A DNA stretch of 64,000 bases from Aquimarina sp. MAR_2010_214 (GCF_002846555.1 NZ_PJMS01000001.1:4758501-4822500); one strand, 5' to 3'. Shown: positions 1-10,067, counted from the first letter of the stretch. Made by a program: numbers and translations. The notes: generated by a model from the letters alone, not told the origin.

Positions 1-168
1 AGAGAACAAAAATTATCTGATGGTGAGATTCTGGAAATCAATCAGGTAGTGAGTTATTTTAATTATGTAAACAGGACTGTAGTTGGCTTGGGAGTAAATA
101 CGGATGGAGATATTATAGGGCTTTCACCAAATAATAGTGATGATGCCCAGAACTGGAGTCATTCTTAA
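1..168 (+). CDS. C-terminal fragment of a peroxidase-related (carboxymuconolactone decarboxylase-like) protein
   Basis: The reading frame is open from base 1 to a TAA at 166-168 and encodes the last 55 residues of a protein that starts outside the window. The segment EILEINQVVSYFNYVNR followed by a GLGV turn resembles the C-terminal helix of the alkylhydroperoxidase D / carboxymuconolactone decarboxylase superfamily, in particular the uncharacterised peroxidase-related enzymes. The catalytic Cys pair of that family lies upstream and cannot be checked. The gene converges on glyA, and a strong hairpin separates the two. The family call rests on this short tail only. Confidence 0.65.
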   Translation, partial: REQKLSDGEILEINQVVSYFNYVNRTVVGLGVNTDGDIIGLSPNNSDDAQNWSHS

Positions 169-189
169 ATATAGATAAAAAAAACAAAA

Positions 190-220
190 AACGCATGGTT
201 AAAAAGCCATGCGTTTTTTG
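190..220. terminator. Bidirectional intrinsic terminator between the peroxidase-like gene and glyA
   Basis: Perfect arms ACGCATGG (191-198) and CCATGCGT (207-214) enclose a short A-rich loop. A runs precede the left arm and T runs follow the right arm, so the hairpin can end transcription of both converging genes. Confidence 0.88.
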
Positions 221-237
221 TTTTATAAATATTTCAT

Positions 238-1512
238 CTACCCTACAAATAAAGGCTTATCTGCCATCATTGCATTTACATCATCTGCGATAGCATGTAG
301 TTTTTCTTCATCCTCAACATTTTGGATTACCTGATCGATCAATTCAACAATAGCTATCATATCATTTTCTCTCAATCCGCGAGTGGTAACTGCAGCTACC
401 CCAATACGAATTCCAGATGTTACAAACGGAGACTTATCATCAAACGGTACCATATTTTTATTTACAGTAATTTCTGCTACTCCCAATGCTTCTTCTGCTT
501 GTTTTCCTGTCACTCCTTTATTTCGTAAATCGATAAGCATCATATGATTATCGGTACCTCCAGAAATAACTTCATATCCTTTCTTCACAAACGCTTCAGC
601 CATAACTGCTGCATTTTTCTTTACTTGCACGATATAATGTAAAAACTCGTCTGTTAATGCTTCTCCAAAAGCAATTGCTTTTGCAGCAATAATATGCTCT
701 AATGGCCCTCCCTGATTACCAGGGAATACTGCACTATCAAATAAGGAGGACATCATTCGTTTTTTACCACTTTTTAAGGTGATTCCGAAAGGGTTTTCAA
801 AATCTTCTCCCATTAAAATAAGACCTCCTCTTGGTCCTCTTAATGTTTTATGAGTTGTCGTAGTTACTACATGACAATGCGGTACAGGATCCGAAATTAT
901 TCCTTTTGCAATCAATCCTGCTGGATGAGCAATATCAGCAAAAAGAATTGCTCCTACACTATCCGCAATCTCTCTAAATCTTTTATAATCAATTTCTCGT
1001 GAATAAGCAGATGCCCCAGCAATAATCAACTGTGGTTTTTCTGCGGTAGCGATTTCCTGAATCTTATCATAATTTAATCTTCCTGTCTCCTTCTCTACCC
1101 CATAAAAAACAGGATTGTATAATTTCCCAGAGAAATTAACTGGTGAACCATGAGTCAAGTGTCCTCCATGAGAAAGATCAAAACCTAATATTTTATCGCC
1201 TGGCTTAAGGCATGCATGATATACTGCTGTATTAGCTTGCGAACCAGAATGAGGTTGCACATTAGCATATGCTGCTCCAAACAATTCTTTAGCTCGGTCA
1301 ATAGCAATCTGCTCTATAACATCTACTACGGCGCATCCGCCATAATAACGTTTACCAGGATATCCTTCGGCATATTTATTAGTTAGTACAGACCCAGCAG
1401 CTTCCATTACTTGTTCACTCACAAAGTTTTCTGAAGCAATAAGTTCTAATCCGTTGATTTGACGTTCTTTTTCGTCCTGAATTAAATCAAAAATTTGTTC
1501 GTCGCGTTGCAT
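238..1512 (-). CDS. glyA: Serine hydroxymethyltransferase
   Basis: This PLP enzyme interconverts serine plus tetrahydrofolate with glycine plus 5,10-methylene-tetrahydrofolate in the cytoplasm, and is the main source of one-carbon units. The 424-residue length is normal for the family. The PLP-binding Lys222 lies in the signature [14 protein letters not shown], and the N-terminal substrate motifs ELIASENF and [13 protein letters not shown] are intact. The ATG start at 1512 gives the usual short N-terminus. The gene stands alone, divergent from fahA and terminated by the hairpin at 190-220. Nothing is unusual in the protein. Confidence 0.98.
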   Translation of the reverse strand: MQRDEQIFDLIQDEKERQINGLELIASENFVSEQVMEAAGSVLTNKYAEGYPGKRYYGGCAVVDVIEQIAIDRAKELFGAAYANVQPHSGSQANTAVYHACLKPGDKILGFDLSHGGHLTHGSPVNFSGKLYNPVFYGVEKETGRLNYDKIQEIATAEKPQLIIAGASAYSREIDYKRFREIADSVGAILFADIAHPAGLIAKGIISDPVPHCHVVTTTTHKTLRGPRGGLILMGEDFENPFGITLKSGKKRMMSSLFDSAVFPGNQGGPLEHIIAAKAIAFGEALTDEFLHYIVQVKKNAAVMAEAFVKKGYEVISGGTDNHMMLIDLRNKGVTGKQAEEALGVAEITVNKNMVPFDDKSPFVTSGIRIGVAAVTTRGLRENDMIAIVELIDQVIQNVEDEEKLHAIADDVNAMMADKPLFVG

Positions 1513-1854
1513 GAATTCATTATTTATTAGTAAAGGCGTAAAAATAGGAAATACATTCTTTAAATCGATGTAAATACCCCCTAATAAATAAGAACATCTT
1601 ATTCTTTTTCTAAATTAATGTTTCTTGCCATACATCACTGATAATTTTACATTAATACTGATCAAACATTACGAAGTAAAACGTTTTATATTTCAAAAAA
1701 ACTCAATAAATCGGCAATCCCTCCTTGGTATTGTACCATTAATAACATATCTTATCATTATTTTAATTATTTTTCACATAATTAAAAACTTTTAACCATC
1801 CGAAAATTATATATTTGATCATAGAAATTACCAACAACATATAAAAGAACAATA
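1513..1854. other. Intergenic region between divergent glyA and fahA
   Basis: This is 342 bp of AT-rich sequence with no convincing ORF or RNA gene. It must carry the promoters of both divergent genes. A consensus -7 element for fahA is visible at 1810-1817. On the glyA side only a near-consensus TATTTTTA (minus strand, 1546-1539) is seen. I recognise nothing else here. Confidence 0.6.
1810..1817 (+). promoter_or_regulatory. Candidate -7 element TATATTTG for fahA
   Basis: The octamer matches the Bacteroidota housekeeping sigma -7 consensus TAnnTTTG and ends 37 bases before the fahA ATG. No clear TTG -33 element is seen at the expected spacing. Confidence 0.5.
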
Positions 1855-3135
1855 ATGCCCATAACTGCAAATTATCCAGATAGAAAGACATGGATTAAAA
1901 CACTTCCTAATACTGATTTCCCTATACAAAATATTCCTTTTGGTGTATTTCTTACCAGAGATGATATTATTACTATAGGAACCAGAATTGGTGATACTGC
2001 TATTGACCTTGGAGCACTTCATCAACTCGGTTATTTTGATGGAATCCCATTAACAGATGATATCTTCTTACAAGATTCTTTAAATGATTTTATTTCTGAT
2101 GGAAAAAAGACATGGAGATTGGTTCGTAATAGAATTGCTGAAATATTTGATACAGAAAACAACTCCTTAAAAAATAATGAAAAGCATAGACAAGAGGTTT
2201 TATTCTCTTTAGATGAAATTGAAATGCAATTACCTGTTAGAATTGGAGATTACACTGATTTTTATAGCAGTATAGAACATGCTACTAACGTAGGAAAAAT
2301 GTTTAGGGACCCCGAAAATGCTTTGCTTCCTAATTGGCTACATATGCCTGTTGGATATCACGGTCGCAGTAGTTCGGTTATTCCCTCTGGCATCCCGGTT
2401 CATCGCCCGCAAGGTCAAAAATTAATCAATGGTGCAAAGGAGCCTATTTTTGGCCCTTCGAGATTAGTGGATTTTGAACTTGAAATGGCTTTCATCACTA
2501 CCGATGCTAATCAATTAGGAGAACCAATACCTATCGAAGAGGCAGAAGATTATATATTTGGAATGGTATTATTTAATGATTGGAGTGCCCGGGATATTCA
2601 GAAATGGGAATATGTTCCGCTAGGCCCATTTTTAGGTAAAAACTTTGCTTCATCTATATCCCCTTGGATAGTAACTCTTGATGCATTAGAACCCTATAGA
2701 ACAAACGGACCTAAACCATTAAAAAAACAATTGCCCTACCTTCAATCTAAAGGAAAGAAAAGTTTTGATATAAACCTAGAAGTTGCTATTCAACCAGAAA
2801 AAGCAGCAGAAACTGTTGTTTCCAGAAGTAATTTTAAACATATGTACTGGACAATGGCACAACAACTTACACATCATACTGTAAATGGATGTCCTGTTAA
2901 TTCTGGTGACCTTATGGGTAGCGGAACTTTATCCGGACCAACACCTGATTCATATGGATCAATGTTAGAGTTAAGCTGGCGTGGAGAAAAACCTCTACAA
3001 CTTGATGAAGGAGGTAGTCGTAAGTTTATTGATGATAATGATACGGTGATTATGAGAGGATACTGCGAAAAAGAGGGAGTACGAATTGGTTTTGGAGAAG
3101 TCTCTACCAAACTACTTCCTGTATTTAAAAAATAA
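1855..3135 (+). CDS. fahA: Fumarylacetoacetase
   Basis: The enzyme hydrolyses fumarylacetoacetate to fumarate and acetoacetate, the last step of tyrosine and homogentisate degradation. The 426-residue length fits the eukaryote-like full-length FAH family, with an N-terminal SH3-like domain and a C-terminal catalytic domain. Residues matching the metal site and catalytic His of mouse FAH are present at the expected spacing: Asp135 and His142 in the DYTDFYSSIEHATNVG segment, Glu208 and Glu210 in DFELEMAF, and Asp242 in NDWSARDIQ. No other tyrosine catabolic gene lies next to it, so it is probably transcribed alone from the -7 element at 1810 and stopped by the hairpin at 3157. Confidence 0.97.
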   Translation: MPITANYPDRKTWIKTLPNTDFPIQNIPFGVFLTRDDIITIGTRIGDTAIDLGALHQLGYFDGIPLTDDIFLQDSLNDFISDGKKTWRLVRNRIAEIFDTENNSLKNNEKHRQEVLFSLDEIEMQLPVRIGDYTDFYSSIEHATNVGKMFRDPENALLPNWLHMPVGYHGRSSSVIPSGIPVHRPQGQKLINGAKEPIFGPSRLVDFELEMAFITTDANQLGEPIPIEEAEDYIFGMVLFNDWSARDIQKWEYVPLGPFLGKNFASSISPWIVTLDALEPYRTNGPKPLKKQLPYLQSKGKKSFDINLEVAIQPEKAAETVVSRSNFKHMYWTMAQQLTHHTVNGCPVNSGDLMGSGTLSGPTPDSYGSMLELSWRGEKPLQLDEGGSRKFIDDNDTVIMRGYCEKEGVRIGFGEVSTKLLPVFKK

Positions 3136-3156
3136 AAAAACTGCAAACCATTATAT

Positions 3157-3187
3157 AACCTCGAAAAACAACTTTCGAGGTTTTTTT
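3157..3187 (+). terminator. Intrinsic terminator after fahA
   Basis: The 10-bp perfect arms AACCTCGAAA (3157-3166) and TTTCGAGGTT (3173-3182) have a six-base loop and are followed by a T run. Confidence 0.9.
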
Positions 3188-3241
3188 ATTATCTTTTGGC
3201 ATCAAAGTTGTTTTCAATACCCAAATCAAAATATTATTGAT

Positions 3242-4429
3242 ATGAAAAAACTACTACTTCTACTACTTATAACTACAATTATTTCTTCATGTAGCAGTGT
3301 TAAGAAAACTGAAAAGGCACTTAATACAGGAAATTATAATCAAGCGATAAATATTGCTCTAAACAAACTTAGGACAAATAAAGGCAAAAAAGGAAAGCAG
3401 CCTATTATCCTAATGCTCGAACAGGCATATGCAAAAGCTCTTGATCGGGACAACAATGCCATTGCATATTTAGAAAAAGAAGGGAATCCTGCTAATCTTG
3501 AACGTATTTACAACACTTATGTATCGCTAAAGAATAGACAAGAACGTATAAAACCATTGTTACCCTTGTACCTTATTGAAGAAGGTCGAAATGCTAATTT
3601 CGTACTACATAACTACGATCAAAAGATTATAGATACAAAAGATAGGCTTTCTCAATACTTATATAATAACGCTAAAGCTTTATTAACATCTGCCAAAAGA
3701 AAAACAGATTATAGAGCCGTATATGATGACCTGATTTATCTTAACAAAATCACTCCTAACTACAAAAATACCCGGGAGATGATTGATGATGCTCACCAAA
3801 AAGGGACTGATTTTGTAAAGGTAACAATGAAAAATAGAACCGATGTTATTATTCCTAAAAGACTAGAAAGTGACTTACTCAATTTTGGCACCTATGGCCT
3901 TAATGATCAATGGACAGTATACCACAGTCAACCTCAAAAATCTATTCCTTATGATTATGCTATGGAAGTAGAATTAAGAGAAATTAATATATCTCCAGAA
4001 CAAATCAAAGAACGTCAGCTACAAAAAGAAAAATTGGTTAAAGATGGCTGGGAATATCTGTTGGATGAAAATGATGAAATCGTGATTGATGATAAAGGTG
4101 AAAAAGTAAAAGTAGACAGAATGGTAAAGGTACATTGTGAATATTATGAATTCACACAGTTTAAAGCTACTAACGTTGTAGGTAATGTTCAGTACAAAAA
4201 CTTAAGAACAAAACAACTCTTAGATGCTTTTCCTATTGCAAGTGAATATGTTTTTCAGCATATTTATGCAAATTACAATGGAGATAAACGAGCTTTGGAA
4301 GATACTTTATTAGGGTATCTAGGTGTGAAATCTGTACCATTTCCTTCTAATGAGCAGATGGTTTATGATTCTGGAGAAGATTTAAAAAATAAATTAAAGA
4401 ACATTATTACTAATTATCGTTTTAAATAA
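3242..4429 (+). CDS. Uncharacterised lipoprotein
   Basis: I do not recognise a named function. The frame is open upstream to 3086, but that stretch covers the end of fahA and its terminator. The ATG at 3242 is the right start because it begins a clean lipoprotein signal (MKK, a run of Leu, then SSC with Cys17). The mature protein of about 379 residues is largely helical and charged. Its N-terminal half (residues 20-190) has TPR-like character, for example repeated ALNTGNYNQAI-type segments. The C-terminal half contains a mixed-charge region and a Cys-poor domain. The S-C lipobox with no Asp at +2 suggests an outer-membrane-directed lipoprotein. It resembles conserved lipoproteins of Flavobacteriaceae with no assigned role. 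Confidence 0.82.
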   Translation: MKKLLLLLLITTIISSCSSVKKTEKALNTGNYNQAINIALNKLRTNKGKKGKQPIILMLEQAYAKALDRDNNAIAYLEKEGNPANLERIYNTYVSLKNRQERIKPLLPLYLIEEGRNANFVLHNYDQKIIDTKDRLSQYLYNNAKALLTSAKRKTDYRAVYDDLIYLNKITPNYKNTREMIDDAHQKGTDFVKVTMKNRTDVIIPKRLESDLLNFGTYGLNDQWTVYHSQPQKSIPYDYAMEVELREINISPEQIKERQLQKEKLVKDGWEYLLDENDEIVIDDKGEKVKVDRMVKVHCEYYEFTQFKATNVVGNVQYKNLRTKQLLDAFPIASEYVFQHIYANYNGDKRALEDTLLGYLGVKSVPFPSNEQMVYDSGEDLKNKLKNIITNYRFK

Positions 4430-4499
4430 TACATTATACCATAATTATAATACTATTTGATCTTAACAGATTAGCACTATATACTAGAGAATTGTTAAT

Positions 4500-5099
4500 A
4501 TGATCGATCACATAATTTTACTTAATTCAGGGGCAATATTAAAAAAGTATAAACGAGGAGAATTTCTTTTTCAAGAAGGTTCTATGGCTCGTTATTACTA
4601 TCAGGTACATCTTGGAGAGATCAAGATGAATAATTATAATCAGGAAGGGAAAGAATACATACAAGGTATTTTTACCAAAGAAAAAAGCTTTGCAGAACCT
4701 CCTTTATTTGCAGACTTTAAATACCCTGCAAATGCAGAAGCTATTGTAGATTCTGAAGTCTGGCAATTACCAAAAGAAAAATTCTTAAAACTTCTAGAAG
4801 AAAACCCTGATATACATCATAAATTTACCAGCACGCTAGCTTTGCGACTATATTACAAAGCAATTATGGTTTCTGAAATATCTACCCAAGAGCCAGAACA
4901 TCGCATTCTTAGAATTCTTGATTATTTTAAAAAAAACAGTAATCATAGCGCAACAGAATCAAACACATACAAAGTAGAACTCACCAGACAACAACTTGCT
5001 GATCTAACAGGATTGCGCGTAGAAACTGTTATCCGAAGTATCAAAAAACTAGAGCAGAAAGGAGAGCTTTTTATTAAAGACAGGAAAGTATATCGGTGA
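4500..5099 (+). CDS. Crp/Fnr-family transcriptional regulator
   Basis: The 199-residue protein has an N-terminal cyclic-nucleotide-binding-like beta roll (about residues 10-120) and a C-terminal winged helix-turn-helix with the segment ELTRQQLADLTGLRVETVIR (about residues 160-180). No N-terminal Cys cluster for an Fnr iron-sulphur centre is visible, and the cAMP contact residues of Crp are not obvious, so the signal it senses is unknown. It is followed on the same strand by a small membrane protein and a group III truncated haemoglobin. In Campylobacter, a Crp/Fnr regulator (NssR) controls such haemoglobins in response to nitrosative stress. A similar role here is inferred from context only. 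Confidence 0.93.
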   Translation: MIDHIILLNSGAILKKYKRGEFLFQEGSMARYYYQVHLGEIKMNNYNQEGKEYIQGIFTKEKSFAEPPLFADFKYPANAEAIVDSEVWQLPKEKFLKLLEENPDIHHKFTSTLALRLYYKAIMVSEISTQEPEHRILRILDYFKKNSNHSATESNTYKVELTRQQLADLTGLRVETVIRSIKKLEQKGELFIKDRKVYR

Positions 5100-5187
5100 T
5101 TTTCACTTCCAGTCTACTTTATGATTAGGATCATAAAATCAGATCCCTTTCTTGAAATACCTTTGAATAACACTAAAAACAATTGTT

Positions 5188-5469
5188 ATGTATTCAAAGT
5201 TATTAAACGATTTTAAGCAAATGTATATGGCATACATTCCATTAATGATCATTCTTTCCAGTTGTTTAGGATCTGTTGCAGCAATGTATATTCTTATGCA
5301 GGAAAGATCTTTTTCACAAGTCGTTCAATTATCTCTTTGTGTAATTATTTGTATGGCATTTAATGCATCTATTCTAGCTCAAATGAAAGCTAAGTTTGTA
5401 TTCAACTTATTAATTGCAAGTCTCTTCATCAATAGTCTCTTGGTATTACTTAACATCACTTTTTATTAG
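5188..5469 (+). CDS. Small membrane protein of unknown function
   Basis: This 93-residue protein has no family I can name. It contains three hydrophobic stretches likely to span the membrane (about residues 15-36, 45-63 and 70-91), short loops and a single basic patch MKAKF between the second and third. It sits 88 bp after the Crp/Fnr regulator and 41 bp before the truncated haemoglobin on the same strand, which suggests a shared transcript. A link to respiration or nitric oxide handling is possible but rests only on position. Confidence 0.78.
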   Translation: MYSKLLNDFKQMYMAYIPLMIILSSCLGSVAAMYILMQERSFSQVVQLSLCVIICMAFNASILAQMKAKFVFNLLIASLFINSLLVLLNITFY

Positions 5470-5510
5470 CACAAATAAGGAACAATATAATTTCTTACAA
5501 CAAAAATCAA

Positions 5511-5930
5511 ATGACAGTGATTTATAAAAATGATATCAGAAACAGAGATGATGTTGCAATGCTAGTTGCTGTATTTTATAAGAAAATCAGAAAAGAAAAG
5601 AGTTTAGGCCCTATTTTTAATCATGTAATAAAGGATTGGGATAAACACTTAGATCGGTTAACCGATTTTTGGGAAACCAACCTATTATTTGTTCCAAAAT
5701 TTAAAGGAAATCCAATTGAAGCCCACAAACAAGTAGATCAAACATTTAACCATAGTATCACAAATGAACATTTTGGAATATGGCTACAACTATGGATTAC
5801 CACAATAGATGACCTTTTTGATGGTGAGCTTGCTACTTTAGCTAAAAATCGCGCCAGAAAAATGAGCACAACATTATTTGTAAAAATGTTTCAGGATAGA
5901 CCTTCTCAGAAAATAGTTCCTAATAAATAA
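5511..5930 (+). CDS. Group III truncated haemoglobin
   Basis: The 139-residue length and the motif pattern fit the group III (trHbP, Ctb-like) truncated globins. The heme proximal His is most likely His87 in NEHFGIWLQLW. The upstream TDFWETNLL segment corresponds to the E-helix region with Trp54. Characterised group III globins bind oxygen and nitric oxide and modulate the response to nitrosative stress or low oxygen. The protein is cytoplasmic. It ends one base before the stop of the converging bacilliredoxin gene. It is probably transcribed with the preceding Crp/Fnr gene and small membrane protein. Confidence 0.93.
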   Translation: MTVIYKNDIRNRDDVAMLVAVFYKKIRKEKSLGPIFNHVIKDWDKHLDRLTDFWETNLLFVPKFKGNPIEAHKQVDQTFNHSITNEHFGIWLQLWITTIDDLFDGELATLAKNRARKMSTTLFVKMFQDRPSQKIVPNK

Positions 5931-5931
5931 T

Positions 5932-6327
5932 TTATACAAACTGATGTAATACTTGGGGCGTAATCATACTATGCGAAGAATGGTGTACCATAACACCATT
6001 TCTAATAACAATAAATTGAGGCGATTCATGAAATACTTGAAACTTTGCAGCTACTTCTGCAGACACATCACGATGATTCAATAAATCGAGATAATATAAA
6101 TCGATTTGATCTTCTGTAAGATCAAAACTGTTTTCAAAATTACGAATTACCATGCTACTAATACCACAACGGGTCGAATGCTTAAAAATAGCTTGAGTTT
6201 TAGCCTTTGATGCTTCTTCAATTTCCGCTAATTGCGAAATAGAATTGAGCACTTGCCAAGGCAAAGCTTGTTTTTCCTGTTTAGGTTCCTTCTCTTCGGA
6301 TCCAAATAATTTACCAAATATTCCCAT
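5932..6327 (-). CDS. ytxJ: Bacilliredoxin-like protein of the YtxJ/BrxC family
   Basis: The 131-residue protein has a thioredoxin-like fold with one active-site Cys, Cys54, in KHSTRCGISS. This matches the YtxJ (BrxC) monothiol bacilliredoxins that remove bacillithiol from protein thiols. An approximately 20-residue charged Lys/Glu-rich N-terminal stretch precedes the domain. Presence of the gene implies that the organism makes bacillithiol, as many Bacteroidota do, although no bacillithiol biosynthesis gene is in this window. It converges tail-to-tail with the haemoglobin gene. Both products concern redox or nitrosative stress, though this may be coincidence. Confidence 0.9.
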   Translation of the reverse strand: MGIFGKLFGSEEKEPKQEKQALPWQVLNSISQLAEIEEASKAKTQAIFKHSTRCGISSMVIRNFENSFDLTEDQIDLYYLDLLNHRDVSAEVAAKFQVFHESPQFIVIRNGVMVHHSSHSMITPQVLHQFV

Positions 6328-6529
6328 TTTTTTCCTTAATTCAAATTATCGCAAACTTAATCAAATGATTTTTAAAATTGACTATAATCATATATTGGTC
6401 GTTACAAAATCTGTAACTTTACAATAAGCCAAAAAGTCAGTAAAATTAAGCAATATTAAGACAATTTGACATATTTCCTAAGTAGGAATATTATTTGATT
6501 CTTTATTATGAAACTCAAAATAAGAAACT

Positions 6530-9130
6530 ATGAATTTTAATAATTTCACTATAAAATCACAAGAAGCCATACAACAAGCTCAACAGCTTGCACAAGGTTT
6601 TGGACATCAGCAAATAGAAAACGAACACATTTTTAAAGCTATTTTTAGTGTGGATGAAAATGTGCTTCCATTTTTACTTAAAAAACTAAATGTAAATATC
6701 AATCTTTTACAACAAGTTCTTGATAGTACATTAGAAAGTTTTCCTAAGGTTTCTGGCGGAGAAATACAGTTATCCAGAGAAGCAGGAAAATCATTAAATG
6801 AAGCAAGTATTATTGCTAAGAAGATGAATGACGAATATGTTTCTATTGAACACCTAGTGATTGCTATCTTTAAATCTAAAAGTAAGATTGCACAAATCCT
6901 AAAAGATCAAGGAGTAACAGAAAAACATTTAAGCGAAGCTATTAATGAAATCAGAAAAGGTGAACGAGTAACATCTCAAAGTGCAGAAGAAACCTATCAG
7001 GCCCTGAGCAAATATGCCAAAAATCTTAATGAAATGGCAGAAAGCGGAAAATTAGATCCTGTAATAGGCCGTGATGAAGAAATCAGAAGGATATTACAAA
7101 TCCTATCTCGTCGTACCAAAAACAACCCAATGCTAGTTGGTGAACCCGGAGTAGGTAAAACTGCTATTGCCGAAGGGTTAGCTCATCGAATTATCGCCGG
7201 AGATATTCCCGAAAATCTAAAGAACAAACAAATTTTTTCTTTAGATATGGGAGCTTTAATTGCTGGTGCCAAATTTAAAGGTGAATTTGAAGAGCGCCTT
7301 AAATCTGTTGTAAAAGAAGTAACTTCAAGCGACGGAGACATTGTATTATTTATCGATGAAATCCATACTTTGGTAGGTGCAGGTGGTGGTCAAGGAGCAA
7401 TGGATGCAGCAAACATTCTAAAGCCTGCTTTGGCAAGAGGAGAACTTCGTGCAATTGGAGCCACAACCCTAGATGAATATCAAAAATATTTTGAAAAAGA
7501 TAAAGCTCTGGAAAGACGTTTCCAAAAAGTTACAGTAGATGAACCAGATACAGAGAGTGCCATTTCTATTCTTAGAGGAATTAAAGAAAAGTATGAAACA
7601 CATCATAAAGTACGTATAAAAGACGAAGCCATAATTGCAGCAGTAGAATTATCCCAGCGTTATATCACAAATAGGTTTTTACCCGACAAGGCTATTGATT
7701 TAATGGATGAAGCTGCTTCTAAGCTACGAATGGAAATTAATTCTAAACCCGAAGAGCTAGATGTTCTCGATAGAAAGATTATGCAACTTGAAATCGAAAT
7801 CGAAGCCATAAAGCGTGAAAATGATGAAACCAAGCTAAAGGTACTTAATGCAGATCTTGCAAATATTAAAGAAGAACGTAATGAGGTTTTCTCAAAATGG
7901 CAAAGTGAAAAAGAGGTTGTAGATGCTATTCAAAATGCAAAAACAGATATTGAAGAATATAAACTTGAAGCAGAACGCGCAGAGAGAAATGGAGATTATG
8001 GAAAAGTCGCCGAATTACGATATGGAAAAATAAAGGACGCTCAAGAAAGACTGGATGAATTACAAAAACAGTTGAATGAACAGCAAAGTAAATCTTCGCT
8101 TATTAAAGAAGAAGTTACCAATGATGATATTGCAGAAGTAATAGCAAAATGGACAGGGATACCAGTAACCAAAATGCTACAAAGTGAACGCGAAAAATTA
8201 TTGGTGCTTGAAGAAGAACTCCAGAAACGTGTTGTTGGGCAAATCGAAGCTATACAGGCCGTTAGTGATGCTGTACGAAGAAGTCGAGCAGGACTACAAG
8301 ATCAAAAAAAGCCGATAGGGTCATTCTTGTTTCTAGGAACTACTGGAGTTGGTAAAACAGAATTAGCAAAAGCACTGGCAGAATACCTCTTTAATGACGA
8401 AACTGCCATGACCAGAATCGATATGAGCGAATATCAGGAACGTCATGCCGTAAGTAGATTAATGGGAGCACCTCCTGGATATGTAGGATATGATGAAGGA
8501 GGACAATTAACCGAAGCTGTTCGAAGAAAGCCATACTCTGTAGTTTTACTCGATGAGATAGAAAAAGCACACCCAGATACGTTTAATGTATTATTACAAG
8601 TATTGGATGAAGGTCGATTAACAGACAACAAAGGTAGAGTTGCAGATTTCAGGAATACCATCATCATCATGACCAGTAACATGGGTAGTCATATTATTCA
8701 AGAAAAACTTGAAACCATTAAAGACATGGATACCGCTATGGAAGCTGCCAAAGTAGATGTATTAGGGATATTAAAACAATCTGTTCGCCCAGAGTTTTTA
8801 AATAGAATAGATGACATTATTATGTTTTCTCCACTTACCAAAGCTAATATAAATGAAATTGTAAAACTTCAATTGAATCACGTTTCTAAAATGTTAGCAG
8901 AGCAACACATAACTTTGGATGCTACAGAACAAGCTATAGTTTATCTTGCCGAAAAAGGTTTCCAACCAGAATTTGGTGCAAGACCTGTTAAACGAACTAT
9001 TCAAAAAGAAGTTTTAAATACCCTATCAAAAGAAATTCTAGCGGGAAAAGTCTCTACAGAGAGTGTAATTTTGCTCGATGAATTTAATGATAATCTAGTG
9101 TTCAGAAATCAAGAAAATTTGGTTTCTTAA
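6530..9130 (+). CDS. clpB: ATP-dependent disaggregase ClpB
   Basis: ClpB is a hexameric AAA+ chaperone that, with DnaK, threads and rescues aggregated proteins after heat stress. At 866 residues it is full length. Domains in order are the Clp N-domain repeats (about 1-145), AAA1 with Walker A GEPGVGKT at 204-211, the coiled-coil middle domain (about 400-520) that separates ClpB from ClpA/ClpC, and AAA2 with Walker A GTTGVGKT at 603-610. The D2-small domain ends the protein. The pore-loop motif GYVGYDEGG is present in AAA2. The 202-bp upstream region shows no CIRCE operator, so control by HrcA is not supported. The hairpin at 9162 ends transcription. Confidence 0.98.
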   Translation: MNFNNFTIKSQEAIQQAQQLAQGFGHQQIENEHIFKAIFSVDENVLPFLLKKLNVNINLLQQVLDSTLESFPKVSGGEIQLSREAGKSLNEASIIAKKMNDEYVSIEHLVIAIFKSKSKIAQILKDQGVTEKHLSEAINEIRKGERVTSQSAEETYQALSKYAKNLNEMAESGKLDPVIGRDEEIRRILQILSRRTKNNPMLVGEPGVGKTAIAEGLAHRIIAGDIPENLKNKQIFSLDMGALIAGAKFKGEFEERLKSVVKEVTSSDGDIVLFIDEIHTLVGAGGGQGAMDAANILKPALARGELRAIGATTLDEYQKYFEKDKALERRFQKVTVDEPDTESAISILRGIKEKYETHHKVRIKDEAIIAAVELSQRYITNRFLPDKAIDLMDEAASKLRMEINSKPEELDVLDRKIMQLEIEIEAIKRENDETKLKVLNADLANIKEERNEVFSKWQSEKEVVDAIQNAKTDIEEYKLEAERAERNGDYGKVAELRYGKIKDAQERLDELQKQLNEQQSKSSLIKEEVTNDDIAEVIAKWTGIPVTKMLQSEREKLLVLEEELQKRVVGQIEAIQAVSDAVRRSRAGLQDQKKPIGSFLFLGTTGVGKTELAKALAEYLFNDETAMTRIDMSEYQERHAVSRLMGAPPGYVGYDEGGQLTEAVRRKPYSVVLLDEIEKAHPDTFNVLLQVLDEGRLTDNKGRVADFRNTIIIMTSNMGSHIIQEKLETIKDMDTAMEAAKVDVLGILKQSVRPEFLNRIDDIIMFSPLTKANINEIVKLQLNHVSKMLAEQHITLDATEQAIVYLAEKGFQPEFGARPVKRTIQKEVLNTLSKEILAGKVSTESVILLDEFNDNLVFRNQENLVS

Positions 9131-9161
9131 TCCAGAAATAAAAGTAATTTTACTTAAAAAC

Positions 9162-9206
9162 AGAGCTATTGGTTTAAAATAAATCAATAGCTCTATTAGT
9201 TTTTAA
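9162..9206 (+). terminator. Intrinsic terminator after clpB
   Basis: Perfect 10-bp arms AGAGCTATTG (9162-9171) and CAATAGCTCT (9185-9194) are followed by ATTAG and a T run. Confidence 0.82.
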
Positions 9207-9342
9207 CAAAAAAATCAACAACGTCATATTTTGTCGAGCTGCATGGATTACGGTTTTACCGTAGATGTTAACAGAATTATTCCTACAATAGTTAATAACT
9301 AAATAAAGAAAAAAACAAGGTTTTAAGTACATTGCTCTCACA

Positions 9343-9990
9343 ATGAGACCAACCATATTGCTTGCACTTCTATTAATTTCACACATCTCCCAGAGCCAAA
9401 GTAAAAAGGGAGCCTTATCTGATATTAGAAATAAATATCAATTAATCCGAGAATTAGTAGACACCAATACACTTAGACAACATCACACAGACTATTCATG
9501 TAATGAATCGTCAGAAAAAGGATCACTTACTTTTTACTATAACGGCACAGAATTAAAACATATCATTCATACCTACGCACAAGGACATGTTAAGTATAGA
9601 GATGAATTCTATATTTGGGATGATCAATTATTTTTTCAATACGCTACACATAAGATTTGGTATAAGGAGTATGAAAGAAATCGCTCTGGTAGGCGTAGAT
9701 TGGTAAATATTGTATTAACACTTGAAGAACGTTTTTACTTTGAGGATAGAAATGTTATAAAGTGTCAATTCAAAGATTTTGAAAACAGAAGTAGTAGTCC
9801 AAAAAGAATCAGAACTAACAACATCAGAAATATAAATGTAGGATGTGATCAAGCACAGATTGCTCTTGAAAAATTTGATCTTTTGTTAGATTTCCAAAAA
9901 ATGAAGATCGAAGATGCTTGCAACCTTCCTAAAAGTATTACCAACACAGAGCCTTTAGATCATATTTACGGTAATATTGGTCAAAATTAG
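9343..9990 (+). CDS. Secreted protein of unknown function
   Basis: This 215-residue protein has an N-terminal Sec signal peptide (MRPTILLALLLISHISQS, cleavage near SQS-QSK). The mature part is rich in Tyr, Arg and charged residues and includes two Cys (in DYSCNES and VGCDQA) that could form a disulphide in the periplasm. The central segment alternates beta-strand-like hydrophobic and polar residues. No family is recognised. It stands alone between clpB and the tetR gene. Confidence 0.7.
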   Translation: MRPTILLALLLISHISQSQSKKGALSDIRNKYQLIRELVDTNTLRQHHTDYSCNESSEKGSLTFYYNGTELKHIIHTYAQGHVKYRDEFYIWDDQLFFQYATHKIWYKEYERNRSGRRRLVNIVLTLEERFYFEDRNVIKCQFKDFENRSSSPKRIRTNNIRNINVGCDQAQIALEKFDLLLDFQKMKIEDACNLPKSITNTEPLDHIYGNIGQN

Positions 9991-10046
9991 GTTTCTCCCC
10001 ATTTTAGTATTTCATTAATATGTCGAAAAAAGTTTTGTTAAAAAAT

Positions 10047-10060
10047 ATACCGTTCGGTAT
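10047..10060. promoter_or_regulatory. Palindromic operator candidate upstream of tetR
   Basis: ATACCGTTCGGTAT has 6-bp perfect arms, ATACCG and CGGTAT, around a TT centre. It lies just upstream of the tetR -7 element and resembles the second site at 10715-10730 before the thioesterase. It is a likely autoregulatory binding site for the adjacent TetR repressor. Confidence 0.75.
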
Positions 10061-10067
10061 TTTTTAA

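Noticed and set aside
3086..3241. Longer reading of the lipoprotein gene starting at 3086
   Set aside because: It runs over the end of fahA and its terminator, and lacks a signal peptide. The ATG at 3242 gives a proper lipoprotein signal.
6328..6529. Heat-shock CIRCE operator upstream of clpB
   Set aside because: No 9-bp CIRCE-type inverted repeat is present; only an imperfect AT-rich dyad (ATATTTCCT/AGGAATAT) was seen.
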